Shown in pieces: positions 8,689-17,146 of a stretch of 64,000 nt of DNA. The translations under genes were made by a program, and so were the position numbers. The notes under the pieces were generated by a model. It was not told the DNA's origin, did no database searches, and saw only the letters and a list, made by a program, of their open reading frames with translations. This DNA comes from Christiangramia echinicola DSM 19838 (GTDB taxonomy: Bacteria > Bacteroidota > Bacteroidia > Flavobacteriales > Flavobacteriaceae): the NCBI RefSeq assembly GCF_000423065.1, contig NZ_AUHG01000010.1, positions 248,001-312,000 of the forward strand, given 5' to 3'. Every line of letters begins with the position of its first letter. The stretch's first letter is position 1.

Positions 8689-9618
8689 ATGAATATTTCC
8701 AACCACATCCAGGACCTGCTTTATAGATACGAATGTGTAGTTTTGCCCGGTTTCGGTGCTTTCCTTTCGCAAAAGCAGTCAGCATATATAGACGAGAATT
8801 CCAAAGAGTTTTATCCTCCAAATAAAGTTATTTCTTTCAACAGGCAGTTGATCAAGAATGATGGCTTATTAGCGAATTACGTCGCAGATGTGGAATCTGT
8901 GAAATATAACACTGCCAATAACATGATCCAGGAATTCGTTTACGACCTGGAGAATTCACTGCAAAATGATGCGAAGGCAGAATTGGCAAATATTGGTAAG
9001 TTTTATCTAGACCAGGAAGACAAACTTCAGTTTGATCCTTTTAGCGAGATCAATTTTCTTACTCAGTCTTTTGGACTGGCATCTTATAAAACAGCACCTA
9101 TTCAACGTGAGGTTTACAAGAAACAGGTTGAAGAGCTGGAAGAAAAAACGCCATTATTATTCACTCCTGAAAGAAGAAGATCTTCTTTCCTTAAATATGC
9201 TGCTATTGGCCTTATCGCCCTTGGAGTATCTAGCTTCGCCGGCTTGAATATATATAGCAGTCAGGTATCCAAACATAATATTGCAGAACAGCAGGAAGCT
9301 GAAAGCAAACTACAGGAACAAATTCAGCAGGCCACTTTCGTTATTGATAATCCTTTACCAGCTGTAACTTTTGAAGTAGAAAAACAGTCTGGTGACTACC
9401 ATATCGTAGCCGGGGCTTTTAGAGTGGAAGAAAACGCTCAGAAAAAGGTTGATGAGCTGCGCGAAGACGGTCATAAAGCAAGGCTTATTGGCGCTAATAA
9501 ATATGGACTTCATCAAGTTGTTTATTCAAGTCACCAGTCAAGAAGAGAGGCTATAAATAAGCTGTACGAAGTAAAAAGAAGCAATGAAGCTGCCTGGTTA
9601 TTGGTTCAGGAACTTTAA
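8689..9618 (+). CDS. HU/CCDC81-like and SPOR domain membrane protein
   Basis: This 309-residue protein has an N-terminal HU-like (CCDC81-type) repeat region (about 1-130; SNHIQDLLYRYECVVLPGFG and ELANIGKFYLDQEDKLQFDP). A membrane helix follows at about 168-187 (LKYAAIGLIALGVSSFAGL), then a short coiled segment and a C-terminal SPOR domain (about 233-309; YHIVAGAFRVEENAQKKVDE). SPOR domains bind denuded peptidoglycan at the division site. The N-terminal domain is related to DNA-bending HU proteins but may have become a protein-interaction module. A septal role is inferred. The ATG at 8689 is preferred over a TTG at 8680 inside the promoter box. Confidence 0.85.
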   Translation: MNISNHIQDLLYRYECVVLPGFGAFLSQKQSAYIDENSKEFYPPNKVISFNRQLIKNDGLLANYVADVESVKYNTANNMIQEFVYDLENSLQNDAKAELANIGKFYLDQEDKLQFDPFSEINFLTQSFGLASYKTAPIQREVYKKQVEELEEKTPLLFTPERRRSSFLKYAAIGLIALGVSSFAGLNIYSSQVSKHNIAEQQEAESKLQEQIQQATFVIDNPLPAVTFEVEKQSGDYHIVAGAFRVEENAQKKVDELREDGHKARLIGANKYGLHQVVYSSHQSRREAINKLYEVKRSNEAAWLLVQEL

Positions 9619-9658
9619 TTTAATACTTCCTTAACGGCCAAACCTCCTAAATCCTCCT

Positions 9659-9666
9659 TACTTTTG
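9659..9666 (+). promoter_or_regulatory. -7 box before the acyl-CoA thioesterase gene
   Basis: TACTTTTG exactly matches TAnnTTTG and lies 13 bases before the ATG at 9680. A very short leader is predicted. Confidence 0.5.
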
Positions 9667-9679
9667 CAAAAAAATTGAT

Positions 9680-10189
9680 ATGGAGGCTAAACCACCTAGC
9701 GAATCACGTACTACATTAACAGATCTTGTTCTACCAAGCGAAACCAATCCATTAAATAATCTTTTTGGAGGCGAGTTACTTGCTCGTATGGATCGTGCTG
9801 CAAGTATTGCTGCAAGAAGACACAGCAGAAGAATAGTAGTTACCGCATCTGTAAATCATGTTGCTTTCAATAAGGCAATTCCGTTAGGAAGTGTTGTAAC
9901 TGTAGAAGCTGCTGTTTCCAGAGCTTTTAAAAGCTCGATGGAGATATTCATAGATGTTTGGGTGGAAGATCGTGAAAGTGGTCGTAGAAGCAAGGCTAAT
10001 GAGGCTATTTACACCTTTGTTGCTGTAGATGAAACTGGAACTCCAATACAGATTCCACCTTTAGAGCCTGAAACCGATCTTGAAAAGGAACGCTTTGAGG
10101 CTGCCTTAAGAAGAAAGCAATTGAGTCTTGTACTTGCAGGCAAAATGAAACCTGCAGATGCAACGGAGCTCAAGGCGCTTTTCGACTAA
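9680..10189 (+). CDS. Acyl-CoA thioesterase (hotdog fold, YciA/BFIT type)
   Basis: This 169-residue protein has a single hotdog domain. The N-terminal signature NPLNNLFGGELLARMDRAAS contains the Asn/Asp positions typical of the acyl-CoA hydrolase branch. HSRRIVVTASVNHVAF and the strand-rich VEDRESGRRSKANEAIYTFVAVDE follow. It should cleave acyl-CoA to free acid and CoA in the cytosol; chain-length preference cannot be read from sequence. It has its own promoter and ends convergently with the EnvC-like gene, 21 bases apart, with no clear terminator. Confidence 0.9.
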   Translation: MEAKPPSESRTTLTDLVLPSETNPLNNLFGGELLARMDRAASIAARRHSRRIVVTASVNHVAFNKAIPLGSVVTVEAAVSRAFKSSMEIFIDVWVEDRESGRRSKANEAIYTFVAVDETGTPIQIPPLEPETDLEKERFEAALRRKQLSLVLAGKMKPADATELKALFD

Positions 10190-10210
10190 ACTTCTGTGAA
10201 TAGTTTTAGA

Positions 10211-11434
10211 TTACATTCTGTAGATCCAGGCTGCTGGATCCATCTTCTGATCATTTTTATAAAGCAAGAAGTGTAAAGTAGTTTTACCTGTAGATTTACT
10301 GGTTGCTACTTCCCCTATTTCCTGTTCAGTGACCACCCTGTCACCTCTTTTTACATACACCTTTTCAAGGTTATTGTAAATGGTGATATAATCTCCGTGC
10401 CTTACCATTACCGCCTGGTTGGCGCCTTTTACGGCTTGAACCTCACTTACGGTTCCGTTAAATACCGCACGGGCCTTTCCGCCTTTATCGGTATCTATCC
10501 TTACGCCGTTATTGTTCACCATAACAGATCTTACAACCGGGTGCGGCTGCTTACCAAATTTCATAGTTACCACCCCAGATTGTACCGGCCATGGTAATTT
10601 CCCTTTGTTATTATTAAAATCTGCCGCCAGAGCTTCTGCCGCCGGAGTAAGTTTATAAGTACTTCTGGAAGTTGAACCACTTTCCTTATTGGCCTTGGCA
10701 ATAGACTCACGTATCATTTTATCTATCGCGCGGTCTATCTCATCAATTTCCTGTTGCTTACTTTTTATCTGGGAAGCGAACTCACCTTCACGCTGCCTTA
10801 TTGTCGCCATCAACGTTTGCTGAGACTTTCTATTCTTTTCTAATTCAGCCCTGGTTTTACGGTTTTCGGCAATCAATTTATCCTTTTCCTCCTTTTGCCG
10901 AACCAGCCTGGCATTAAGCTCCTGTAATTCCTGTGTATTAGCCTTAATTTCGTCTCCCTGTTGTTTTCTATAGTTCGTATACTGTTTCATATACTGTAGC
11001 CTCTTATAAGCCTGTAAGAAGTTTTTGGAAGACAAGAGAAACATCACCCTGCTTTGCTGGGATTTACTTTTATAGGATTTCTCGATCATCCTGGCATAAT
11101 CCTCTTTGAGTTTTTCCAACTCCTTTCTAAGCTGACCAATTTTGTTGGTATTCGTATTGATCTCGCGGTTAAGTAAATTAGCCTGCTGATTGGTTAATTT
11201 TATAAGATCTTCTGTACTTTTTATTTGCTGGTTAAGATCTTCAACCTGCCCAAGTACCGAACGTTGTTTCTTTTGATTAGAGATCCTTAACTCGTTTATA
11301 CGAGTGATCTCATTACGAAGTTCAATTCGTCTTTTTTCAAGCTCCTCCCTATTGGTTTGAGCATTTGAAATATTAAGGCTGAAAAATAAAACCAGTAAAC
11401 AAAATAGGGTTTTGGGATAATTCAATGCAATCAT
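10211..11434 (-). CDS. EnvC-like murein hydrolase activator (degenerate LytM/M23 domain)
   Basis: This 407-residue periplasmic protein has a signal peptide (about 1-25), a long coiled coil (about 27-250) and a C-terminal LytM domain (about 280-400). EnvC-type proteins do not cut peptidoglycan but switch on amidases at the division site. Three metal-site positions appear changed: the first His is Asn (NNNGVRID), the usual YAHL reads YNNL, and the HxH motif reads TLHF. That supports an activator rather than an enzyme. It is the last gene of a six-gene minus-strand operon and overlaps the previous gene by four bases. Confidence 0.88.
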   Translation of the reverse strand: MIALNYPKTLFCLLVLFFSLNISNAQTNREELEKRRIELRNEITRINELRISNQKKQRSVLGQVEDLNQQIKSTEDLIKLTNQQANLLNREINTNTNKIGQLRKELEKLKEDYARMIEKSYKSKSQQSRVMFLLSSKNFLQAYKRLQYMKQYTNYRKQQGDEIKANTQELQELNARLVRQKEEKDKLIAENRKTRAELEKNRKSQQTLMATIRQREGEFASQIKSKQQEIDEIDRAIDKMIRESIAKANKESGSTSRSTYKLTPAAEALAADFNNNKGKLPWPVQSGVVTMKFGKQPHPVVRSVMVNNNGVRIDTDKGGKARAVFNGTVSEVQAVKGANQAVMVRHGDYITIYNNLEKVYVKRGDRVVTEQEIGEVATSKSTGKTTLHFLLYKNDQKMDPAAWIYRM

Positions 11435-12201
11435 TTTAAGCTGATTTCTTCATAACCTGAAGGGATGTCAAATGGAAAACTTACTTCTTCATTAAAGGTC
11501 AAAGATCGGTAAGTAAGATCTATGTTAGTGTTTGAACCGCCTTCATTGGCAATGATCCTGATATTCTCTGGAAACACAAGGCCATCTACCTTTTGATATT
11601 CATCATAAGTTACCGTTAATCCTCTATTATCTTTATCCTGAATTAGCTGCTGAGCTTCTGCCTTAAAACTACTAGCATTAAGCAAAAACATCTTTTTCAT
11701 CAACATCGCATCATCCTTAACGAATTGAAGCCCGCGAGGAGATTGCACAAAGTCATATTCTTCGGTGCGCAGGTCATAAATAGCCTGCCCGATTAATAAA
11801 TTCTGAAGTTTTTGAAAATCAAGAGGTGTTCCCAGGAAATCACTTACCAGGCTGAAATCACCATCAAAGTAAGTCTGAGATACTTTTTCGTAGTAACTAA
11901 CACTGGTAGGCGTGATGTAAGCTTTTGCTACCGGAAAACCCAGAATACTGGCACTCATCCAGATAGCTTTATCCTTCTCCATTCTGAAACTAAGATTTAC
12001 AGACTGGGTCTTCTCATCATCCTGATATACTGCTCTTAACTTTCCAGAAACCGTATTAAATTGCGTCTCTGTAGAGTAATGCTTCTCTATAACCGAAACC
12101 GCTTCGGCGTTTTTAGTGACTATCTTTCCAGTAGATTTTCGACTTCCACAGGATATTACAAAAGTGGAAAGCAGGATCAGGGCAAATATTTTCTTCAACA
12201 T
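11431..12201 (-). CDS. DUF4292 lipoprotein
   Basis: This 256-residue protein has a lipoprotein signal with Cys18 (STFVISCGS). The body matches the DUF4292 family of Bacteroidota (NTVSGKLRAVYQDDEKTQSVNLSFRM, then IWMSASILGFPVAKAYITP). Its strand pattern and the phrase MSASILGFPVAK recall LolA/LolB-type lipoprotein carriers; a role in moving or assembling outer-membrane components is an inference. It sits between the TPR protein and the EnvC-like gene with overlapping ends, a gene order I recall as common in flavobacteria. Confidence 0.85.
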   Translation of the reverse strand: MLKKIFALILLSTFVISCGSRKSTGKIVTKNAEAVSVIEKHYSTETQFNTVSGKLRAVYQDDEKTQSVNLSFRMEKDKAIWMSASILGFPVAKAYITPTSVSYYEKVSQTYFDGDFSLVSDFLGTPLDFQKLQNLLIGQAIYDLRTEEYDFVQSPRGLQFVKDDAMLMKKMFLLNASSFKAEAQQLIQDKDNRGLTVTYDEYQKVDGLVFPENIRIIANEGGSNTNIDLTYRSLTFNEEVSFPFDIPSGYEEISLK

Positions 12202-13565
12202 CAGTTTATTTCTTTTTTCAAATTTTCCGCTTTGCGGCGATATTCTTCTGCCTTATCTGCATTATTCATACCACTATAACTAATTGACAATTGGGAATAG
12301 AAATCAAATTCCATTCTCTTATCATCTATGAGGTAATCTAATCCAAAAATAAGGCTCTCTTCAGCAGCTTCAAAATCTTCCAGCTCATTCAAGGCAACCG
12401 CCTGTAATAGATATAACATTGGCTGAGACGGAAAACTTTCCAGGGCATCTTCACTTACTTCTTTTGCCGATTCATATTTTTTAAACTCTAGTTGAAGCAA
12501 TAAGGTATTTTTGATCAACTCAAAATTTCCCGGGTTTTCATTCAATCCCAATTCAAAGAATTTTAAAGCATCTTCCCTATTATTCTTTTTTAGATAATAC
12601 TGCCCAACCTGTTCATATAGTTTTGGAGCATTCTCCCATTCAGTCAAATTTCCTGCAACTTCGATAAGCTGCTCTTCATATTCGGGATTATCCTGTACAA
12701 AACTTAAAAAATCATTCAGAACTTTAAATTTAGATTCTGTATCTATTTCTTCACTTTTGAAAACAACTTTCATAGAAGCCACGGCCGCATCTGTTTCGCC
12801 TTTATCCAATTGAAACTTATAAAGAGCCAGGTGAGCCAGTGAAGATCCGGGATTTGTCTCTAAAAGCTCCTGAGCTACACGAAAGGCTTCTTCATCCTCT
12901 CCTTGTTCTGTGTAAATGTAAATAAGGTTCAGGTAATTCTGTTCAATATCTGGATTGGCAGTTATACTTTCCTGCAGATTATTGATCTGTGCACCATTAT
13001 TCTTTGTACGGGCATAAACCTGGCGTCTCAAAGAATTTCTATAACTATTAGCTCCCAGATTTTCATCCAGCTTATCCAGAAGACTTAGCGCCTCATCGTA
13101 ATTTTCATTCAAAAAATAAAGATTAGCAAGATCTTCCTTGTAGGCCTCATCTATTGGTATAAGTTCTTTTACAGTTGAAATTGCACCTTCATAGTCCTTG
13201 GTCATTCCATATGTCTGAAATAAATAAACCAGTATAGACTCCTCTTTAGGAGCGAGTTCCCTGGCCTTTTTTAAATTCTCTATAGACTTATCAAATTGTT
13301 CCAGTTCTCTGTAATTCCTTCCCAATTCAAAATAGACAACCGCTTTTTCTGTATTTAGTTCCAGACATTTCTCCAACGCAGTGATCGCCTTTTCGTAATT
13401 TTCAATGCCTTTTTGTTTTAAGGCTTTAAAGAAATATTCCTGAAACTCATTGCTTACATTTCCAAGATCATCCTGATTAACATCCAAAAACAGCTGCGGC
13501 AATTCCTGGCTTTTTGCTGGAAATACCATAAACACCGCCAAAAAAATGATAATCAGGTTTCTCAT
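12201..13565 (-). CDS. Secreted tetratricopeptide-repeat protein
   Basis: This 454-residue protein has a signal peptide (about 1-19, MRNLIIIFLAVFMVFPAKSQ) and TPR repeats over almost all of the rest, for example KAITALEKCLELNTEKAVVY and SIENLKKARELAPKEESILV. TPRs form scaffolds for protein assembly, so a periplasmic adaptor role is likely, with no known partner. It lies between the nucleotidyltransferase and the DUF4292 lipoprotein genes, overlapping the latter. There is no sign of an enzymatic domain. Confidence 0.85.
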   Translation of the reverse strand: MRNLIIIFLAVFMVFPAKSQELPQLFLDVNQDDLGNVSNEFQEYFFKALKQKGIENYEKAITALEKCLELNTEKAVVYFELGRNYRELEQFDKSIENLKKARELAPKEESILVYLFQTYGMTKDYEGAISTVKELIPIDEAYKEDLANLYFLNENYDEALSLLDKLDENLGANSYRNSLRRQVYARTKNNGAQINNLQESITANPDIEQNYLNLIYIYTEQGEDEEAFRVAQELLETNPGSSLAHLALYKFQLDKGETDAAVASMKVVFKSEEIDTESKFKVLNDFLSFVQDNPEYEEQLIEVAGNLTEWENAPKLYEQVGQYYLKKNNREDALKFFELGLNENPGNFELIKNTLLLQLEFKKYESAKEVSEDALESFPSQPMLYLLQAVALNELEDFEAAEESLIFGLDYLIDDKRMEFDFYSQLSISYSGMNNADKAEEYRRKAENLKKEIN

Positions 13566-13574
13566 ATAAAAAGT

Positions 13575-14585
13575 TTATTCTAATACCGAGTAATCTCCAA
13601 TGCTTATCTGAGTGAATTTACCATCAAATTTAGCATGATTCCCAATCATAGCATTATCAAGATTTGCATTTTTTATGTCTGCAAAAGTCTGAATAAGGCT
13701 ATTCTTAATATTTGAATTTTCAATTTTTGTACCGTCTCCTACAGAAACATTTGGACCTATCTTCGCATTGATCAGCTCTACATTCTCTCCTATATAACAT
13801 GGCTCCGTGATCTCTGAATCTTTGATCTTTACTGAATCTGAGATCAGTTTTTCACCATCCTGATGAAGGAAATTAAGCATTCTTCCATTAGTTTCAACAG
13901 TAACGTTCTTATTTCCGCAGTCCATCCACTCATCAACTTTTCCCGGAACGAATCTTAGGCCGCTTTTACGCATAGCTTCAATACCGTCATTTATCTGGTA
14001 TTCGCCTCCACGGGTAAGTTTAGCATCAAGAACTTCCTGAAGTTTATTTTTTAAAACTTCAACATCTTTAAAATAGTAGATCCCAATTACGGCAAGATCT
14101 GAAACAAATTCTTCAGGTTTCTCAACAAGATCTGTAATTTCATTATTATCATTCAGCTTCACCACACCGTAAGCCGAAGGGTTTTCGACCTTTTTCACCC
14201 ACATCACAGCATCTGCCGATTTATCCAGGTTAAAATCTGCTTTAAATAAAGTATCGGCATAAGCAACAACGGCAGGACCAGTCAATGATTCTTTAGCACA
14301 CATGATCGCGTGGCCTGTACCCAGAGGTTTATCCTGATAATAAATAGTTCCCTTTGCGCCTAGACTATTCGCGATCTTCATTAGATCCTGTTCTACTTTC
14401 TCACCAAAATCTTCGCCTATAATGAATGCAACTTCATCTATCTTTTCATCTAAAACCTTCGCGATATCCTCTACAAGTCTATGAACGATTGGTTTCCCTG
14501 CTATAGGAATTAACGGTTTTGGTACGGTTAAAGTATGTGGACGAAGTCGTGAACCACGACCTGCCATTGGTACGATTATTTTCAT
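13575..14585 (-). CDS. Sugar-phosphate nucleotidyltransferase with left-handed beta-helix tail
   Basis: This 336-residue enzyme has an N-terminal nucleotidyltransferase fold. The nucleotide-binding signature PMAGRGSRLRPHTLTVPKPL lies at about 6-25, and YQDKPLGTGHAIMCA and GGEYQINDGIEAM follow. From about 245 onwards, hexapeptide-type repeats (IKDSEITEPCYIGENVELIN, then NSNIKNSLIQTF) form a short beta-helix. The family makes NDP-sugars (glucose-1-phosphate thymidylyl-, uridylyl- or mannose-1-phosphate guanylyltransferase). The exact sugar and nucleotide cannot be fixed here. The operon context (flippase, envelope proteins) points to cell-surface glycan synthesis. Confidence 0.87.
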   Translation of the reverse strand: MKIIVPMAGRGSRLRPHTLTVPKPLIPIAGKPIVHRLVEDIAKVLDEKIDEVAFIIGEDFGEKVEQDLMKIANSLGAKGTIYYQDKPLGTGHAIMCAKESLTGPAVVAYADTLFKADFNLDKSADAVMWVKKVENPSAYGVVKLNDNNEITDLVEKPEEFVSDLAVIGIYYFKDVEVLKNKLQEVLDAKLTRGGEYQINDGIEAMRKSGLRFVPGKVDEWMDCGNKNVTVETNGRMLNFLHQDGEKLISDSVKIKDSEITEPCYIGENVELINAKIGPNVSVGDGTKIENSNIKNSLIQTFADIKNANLDNAMIGNHAKFDGKFTQISIGDYSVLE

Positions 14586-14605
14586 TTCAATTTTTTAATA
14601 ATTAA

Positions 14606-15040
14606 TTATTTATGGCCGGTACTACCAAAGCCTCCTTCTCCTCTTGATGTTTCGCCAAGAATATCAACTTCTTGCCAGGAAATATGCTCATGTTTCGCGA
14701 TCACCATTTGAGCAATTCGCTCACCACTGTTGATGACGAATTCCTCATTAGACAAATTTACGAGTATCACTCCTATCTCTCCGCGATAATCTGCATCAAT
14801 TGTTCCCGGAGCATTTAGAACGGTAATTCCCTTTTTTGCCGCGAGACCGCTTCTTGGTCTTACCTGGGCTTCATAGCCTAAAGGTAATTCCATGAAAAGA
14901 CCTGTTTTTACGATAGCCCTTTCTAAAGGTTTTAGAGTAATAGGCTCTTCTATATTTGCCCGAAGATCCATTCCGGCTGAAAAATCTGTTTCGTAGTGCG
15001 GCAATTTATGTGCCGACTTATTGATAACTTTTATTTCCAT
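14606..15040 (-). CDS. dut: dUTP diphosphatase
   Basis: This trimeric enzyme hydrolyses dUTP to dUMP and pyrophosphate, keeping uracil out of DNA. At 144 residues it has the standard size. All five conserved motifs are present in order: AGMDLRA (1), [10 protein letters not shown] (2), [17 protein letters not shown] (3), GERIAQMVI (4) and [10 protein letters not shown] (5). It is embedded in an envelope-glycan operon, three bases after the flippase gene and 20 bases before the nucleotidyltransferase gene. This order probably reflects operon packing rather than a shared function. Confidence 0.97.
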   Translation of the reverse strand: MEIKVINKSAHKLPHYETDFSAGMDLRANIEEPITLKPLERAIVKTGLFMELPLGYEAQVRPRSGLAAKKGITVLNAPGTIDADYRGEIGVILVNLSNEEFVINSGERIAQMVIAKHEHISWQEVDILGETSRGEGGFGSTGHK

Positions 15041-15043
15041 CTG

Positions 15044-16495
15044 TTATGATTGTATGATTTTGAGAATTTGATCTTTTTCGGAAACGTAGACTATCCCGAT
15101 AAAAAGTAATAATAACGGTATTCCCACTAAATAATTTCCCGGGAATACATAAAATGAAAGGGCTGATAATATTATTGAAAGGCATAGATATCCAATTATC
15201 TTTTTGAGATCATAAGGTATTGGATAATATTTCTGTCCGAAATAAAATGACAATATCATCATTAAACCATAGGCCGCTAGAGTTGCAATCGCAGAACCAG
15301 TGTAACTAATTATAGGAATCAATAGTATATTCAGCACAATGGTGAGAACAGCACCGGCAACAGATATATAACCTCCAAATTTTGTTCTATCAGTTATCTT
15401 GTACCAAACCGAAAGGTTATGATATATACCCAGAAATAAATTGGCTAAAAGTATGAGAGGGACAATTTCCATTGCCTCCCAGTAGGTGTCATTCTGAATT
15501 AATAGAACTTTCAATAAATCAACAAATACTATCACAGCCAAAAGGATCATACTACCGAAGACCACGAAGTAATTAGTAATTTGAGCGTAAGTTTGAGACG
15601 CATTCTTAGAACCGGCATGACTAAAGAAAAAGGGTTCGATCCCTAATCTAAATGCTGTAGCAAAAAGTGTCATAAAAAGCGCTAATTTGTAACAGGCCGC
15701 GTATGCACCGATTTCAGACCTGGCAATATCTGCTGGTAACAAATAATCCAGCATGATCCTGTCAAAAACCTCATTTACAGAAAAGGCAATTCCAGCAATC
15801 AGCACCGGAAAAGCATATTTCATCATAGATTTCCACAGAACAGGATTAAATCTAAATTCAATTTTAAAATAAAATGGAAGCATCAACAGCAAGGTTAGCC
15901 CACTGGCAATGACATTCGAAATGAAGACGTAGCTTATTTCAAAATCGGGAATATAAATACTTTCAAAAAAGGCTGAATCCTTGGAAAGATCTGCCAGATA
16001 AAGTAAAAAGAAAACATTGAGTCCAAGATTTACTGCAACGTTCAATATTTTAATTACTGCATAGCGCATTGGGCGTTCAGAAGCTCGCAACCAGGCAAAC
16101 GGTATGATCACCAATGCGTCTAGTAGAAGGATCCAAATAGCAAGCCTAATATATTCGATGCCAATTCCAGTAATCTGTGAGATATAATCTTTTACCAAAA
16201 AGGCAATTCCGAAAAATACCAGCGAAGTAACCACTAGACTTAGTCCGGAAGTATTTAAAACGTCATTACGATCTTCCTTTTTATGGTAAAACCTGAAAAA
16301 AGCAGTTTCCATACCATAAGCAAGCACTACGTTGAATAAAACGAAATAAGCAAAAATCACCGAAATTTCACCATATTCTTCTTTCGGCAAAACTTCGGTG
16401 TATAATGGAATCAATAAAAAACTAAGCATTCTCGGCAACACAGTTGCCAAACCATAAATGAAGGTTTGTTGAAAGAGTTTCTTAAAGGTACTCAA
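15044..16495 (-). CDS. Oligosaccharide flippase (Wzx/MATE-like, MOP superfamily)
   Basis: This 483-residue integral membrane protein has about 12-14 hydrophobic helices. The N-terminus (FKKLFQQTFIYGLATVLPRMLSF) is typical of polysaccharide flippases that move lipid-linked glycans across the inner membrane. The start is a TTG at 16495, and no in-frame ATG is found upstream. It is the first gene of the six-gene operon reaching EnvC. A near-consensus -7 box (GATATTTG on the minus strand, near 16520) lies in the 60 bases before it. Substrate unknown. Confidence 0.88.
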   Translation of the reverse strand: MSTFKKLFQQTFIYGLATVLPRMLSFLLIPLYTEVLPKEEYGEISVIFAYFVLFNVVLAYGMETAFFRFYHKKEDRNDVLNTSGLSLVVTSLVFFGIAFLVKDYISQITGIGIEYIRLAIWILLLDALVIIPFAWLRASERPMRYAVIKILNVAVNLGLNVFFLLYLADLSKDSAFFESIYIPDFEISYVFISNVIASGLTLLLMLPFYFKIEFRFNPVLWKSMMKYAFPVLIAGIAFSVNEVFDRIMLDYLLPADIARSEIGAYAACYKLALFMTLFATAFRLGIEPFFFSHAGSKNASQTYAQITNYFVVFGSMILLAVIVFVDLLKVLLIQNDTYWEAMEIVPLILLANLFLGIYHNLSVWYKITDRTKFGGYISVAGAVLTIVLNILLIPIISYTGSAIATLAAYGLMMILSFYFGQKYYPIPYDLKKIIGYLCLSIILSALSFYVFPGNYLVGIPLLLLFIGIVYVSEKDQILKIIQS

Positions 16496-16555
16496 CAGGA
16501 GCGGGTTGGTTTAATACAAATATCTGAATAAATCAGGATTATAAAAGCTTTAGCC

Positions 16556-16999
16556 TTAATCCTTTTCGACAATTCCTGTTAGTTTATAATATTTGATCTT
16601 ATCGTCCTGAGTAAAAACAATTATAGCTTCATCCTTTTCTATTGAAAATGGACTTTCCTCTGGTAATTGTGGCGGTGTGTTTCCATATTCCTCTTCAGGA
16701 TCTTCATGCATTACCGTATCTCCCATTCCCATGCGGAAATTAGCTACATAAAGATTTGCCTGTTCCTCGCTTTTCTTAAGCGCAGACTTCATTCCATGAA
16801 AGTAGACAGCATCGAGACTTATTAGCTGATCCTGGATACTAACCACAGGAATATTCAATTCTATGCCATCTGAGTTATAGGTATAATAAACATCACTGAA
16901 TTGAGCCGGAGCACGTTCCTGTAAATCCTTATTGCTTCCGCAGGAAGCAAATAGAGCCAGTGTAAAGATTGCGGCGAAAAAGAATAAAATTTTAGTCAT
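16556..16999 (-). CDS. Small lipoprotein of unknown function
   Basis: This 147-residue protein has a lipoprotein signal ending LALFASCGS. The mature region contains FSDVYYTYNSDGIELNIPVV and an acidic proline-rich segment (EDPEEEYGNTPPQLPEESP). No family is recognised. It lies upstream of the flippase operon on the same strand, 60 bases away, and could be its first gene or a separate unit. Periplasmic or outer-membrane inner-leaflet location is predicted from the lipobox; no function can be assigned. Confidence 0.7.
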   Translation of the reverse strand: MTKILFFFAAIFTLALFASCGSNKDLQERAPAQFSDVYYTYNSDGIELNIPVVSIQDQLISLDAVYFHGMKSALKKSEEQANLYVANFRMGMGDTVMHEDPEEEYGNTPPQLPEESPFSIEKDEAIIVFTQDDKIKYYKLTGIVEKD

Positions 17000-17050
17000 A
17001 ACGATCTATTTTAAGATTTGAAGGTATGAAAACAAAACCTGTACCAAATA

Positions 17051-17073
17051 AAAAAGCCCTCATAAATGAGGGC
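17051..17073 (-). terminator. Terminator of the ATP synthase operon
   Basis: GCCCTCAT (17056-17063) and ATGAGGGC (17066-17073) form an 8-bp stem with a 2-base loop. Read on the minus strand it is followed by a T-run. It lies about 75 bases past the atpG stop. Confidence 0.8.
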
Positions 17074-17085
17074 CTTATTTCCTAA

Positions 17086-17142
17086 CGTCATCCTGAACTC
17101 GATCCAGGTTCTCAAAGAAGTTGAAACAAGTTCAGCTTGACG
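17086..17142. repeat. Imperfect 57-base inverted repeat after atpG
   Basis: The left arm CGTCATCCTGAACTCG and the reverse complement of the right arm, CGTCAAGCTGAACTTG, match at most positions, and the similarity continues towards the centre. It starts four bases after the atpG stop and precedes the terminator. Palindromes of this CGTCA..CTGAACT type are, as I recall, scattered between genes in many flavobacterial genomes. This is the only copy I noticed in the window. Confidence 0.6.
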
Positions 17143-17146
17143 TGTT

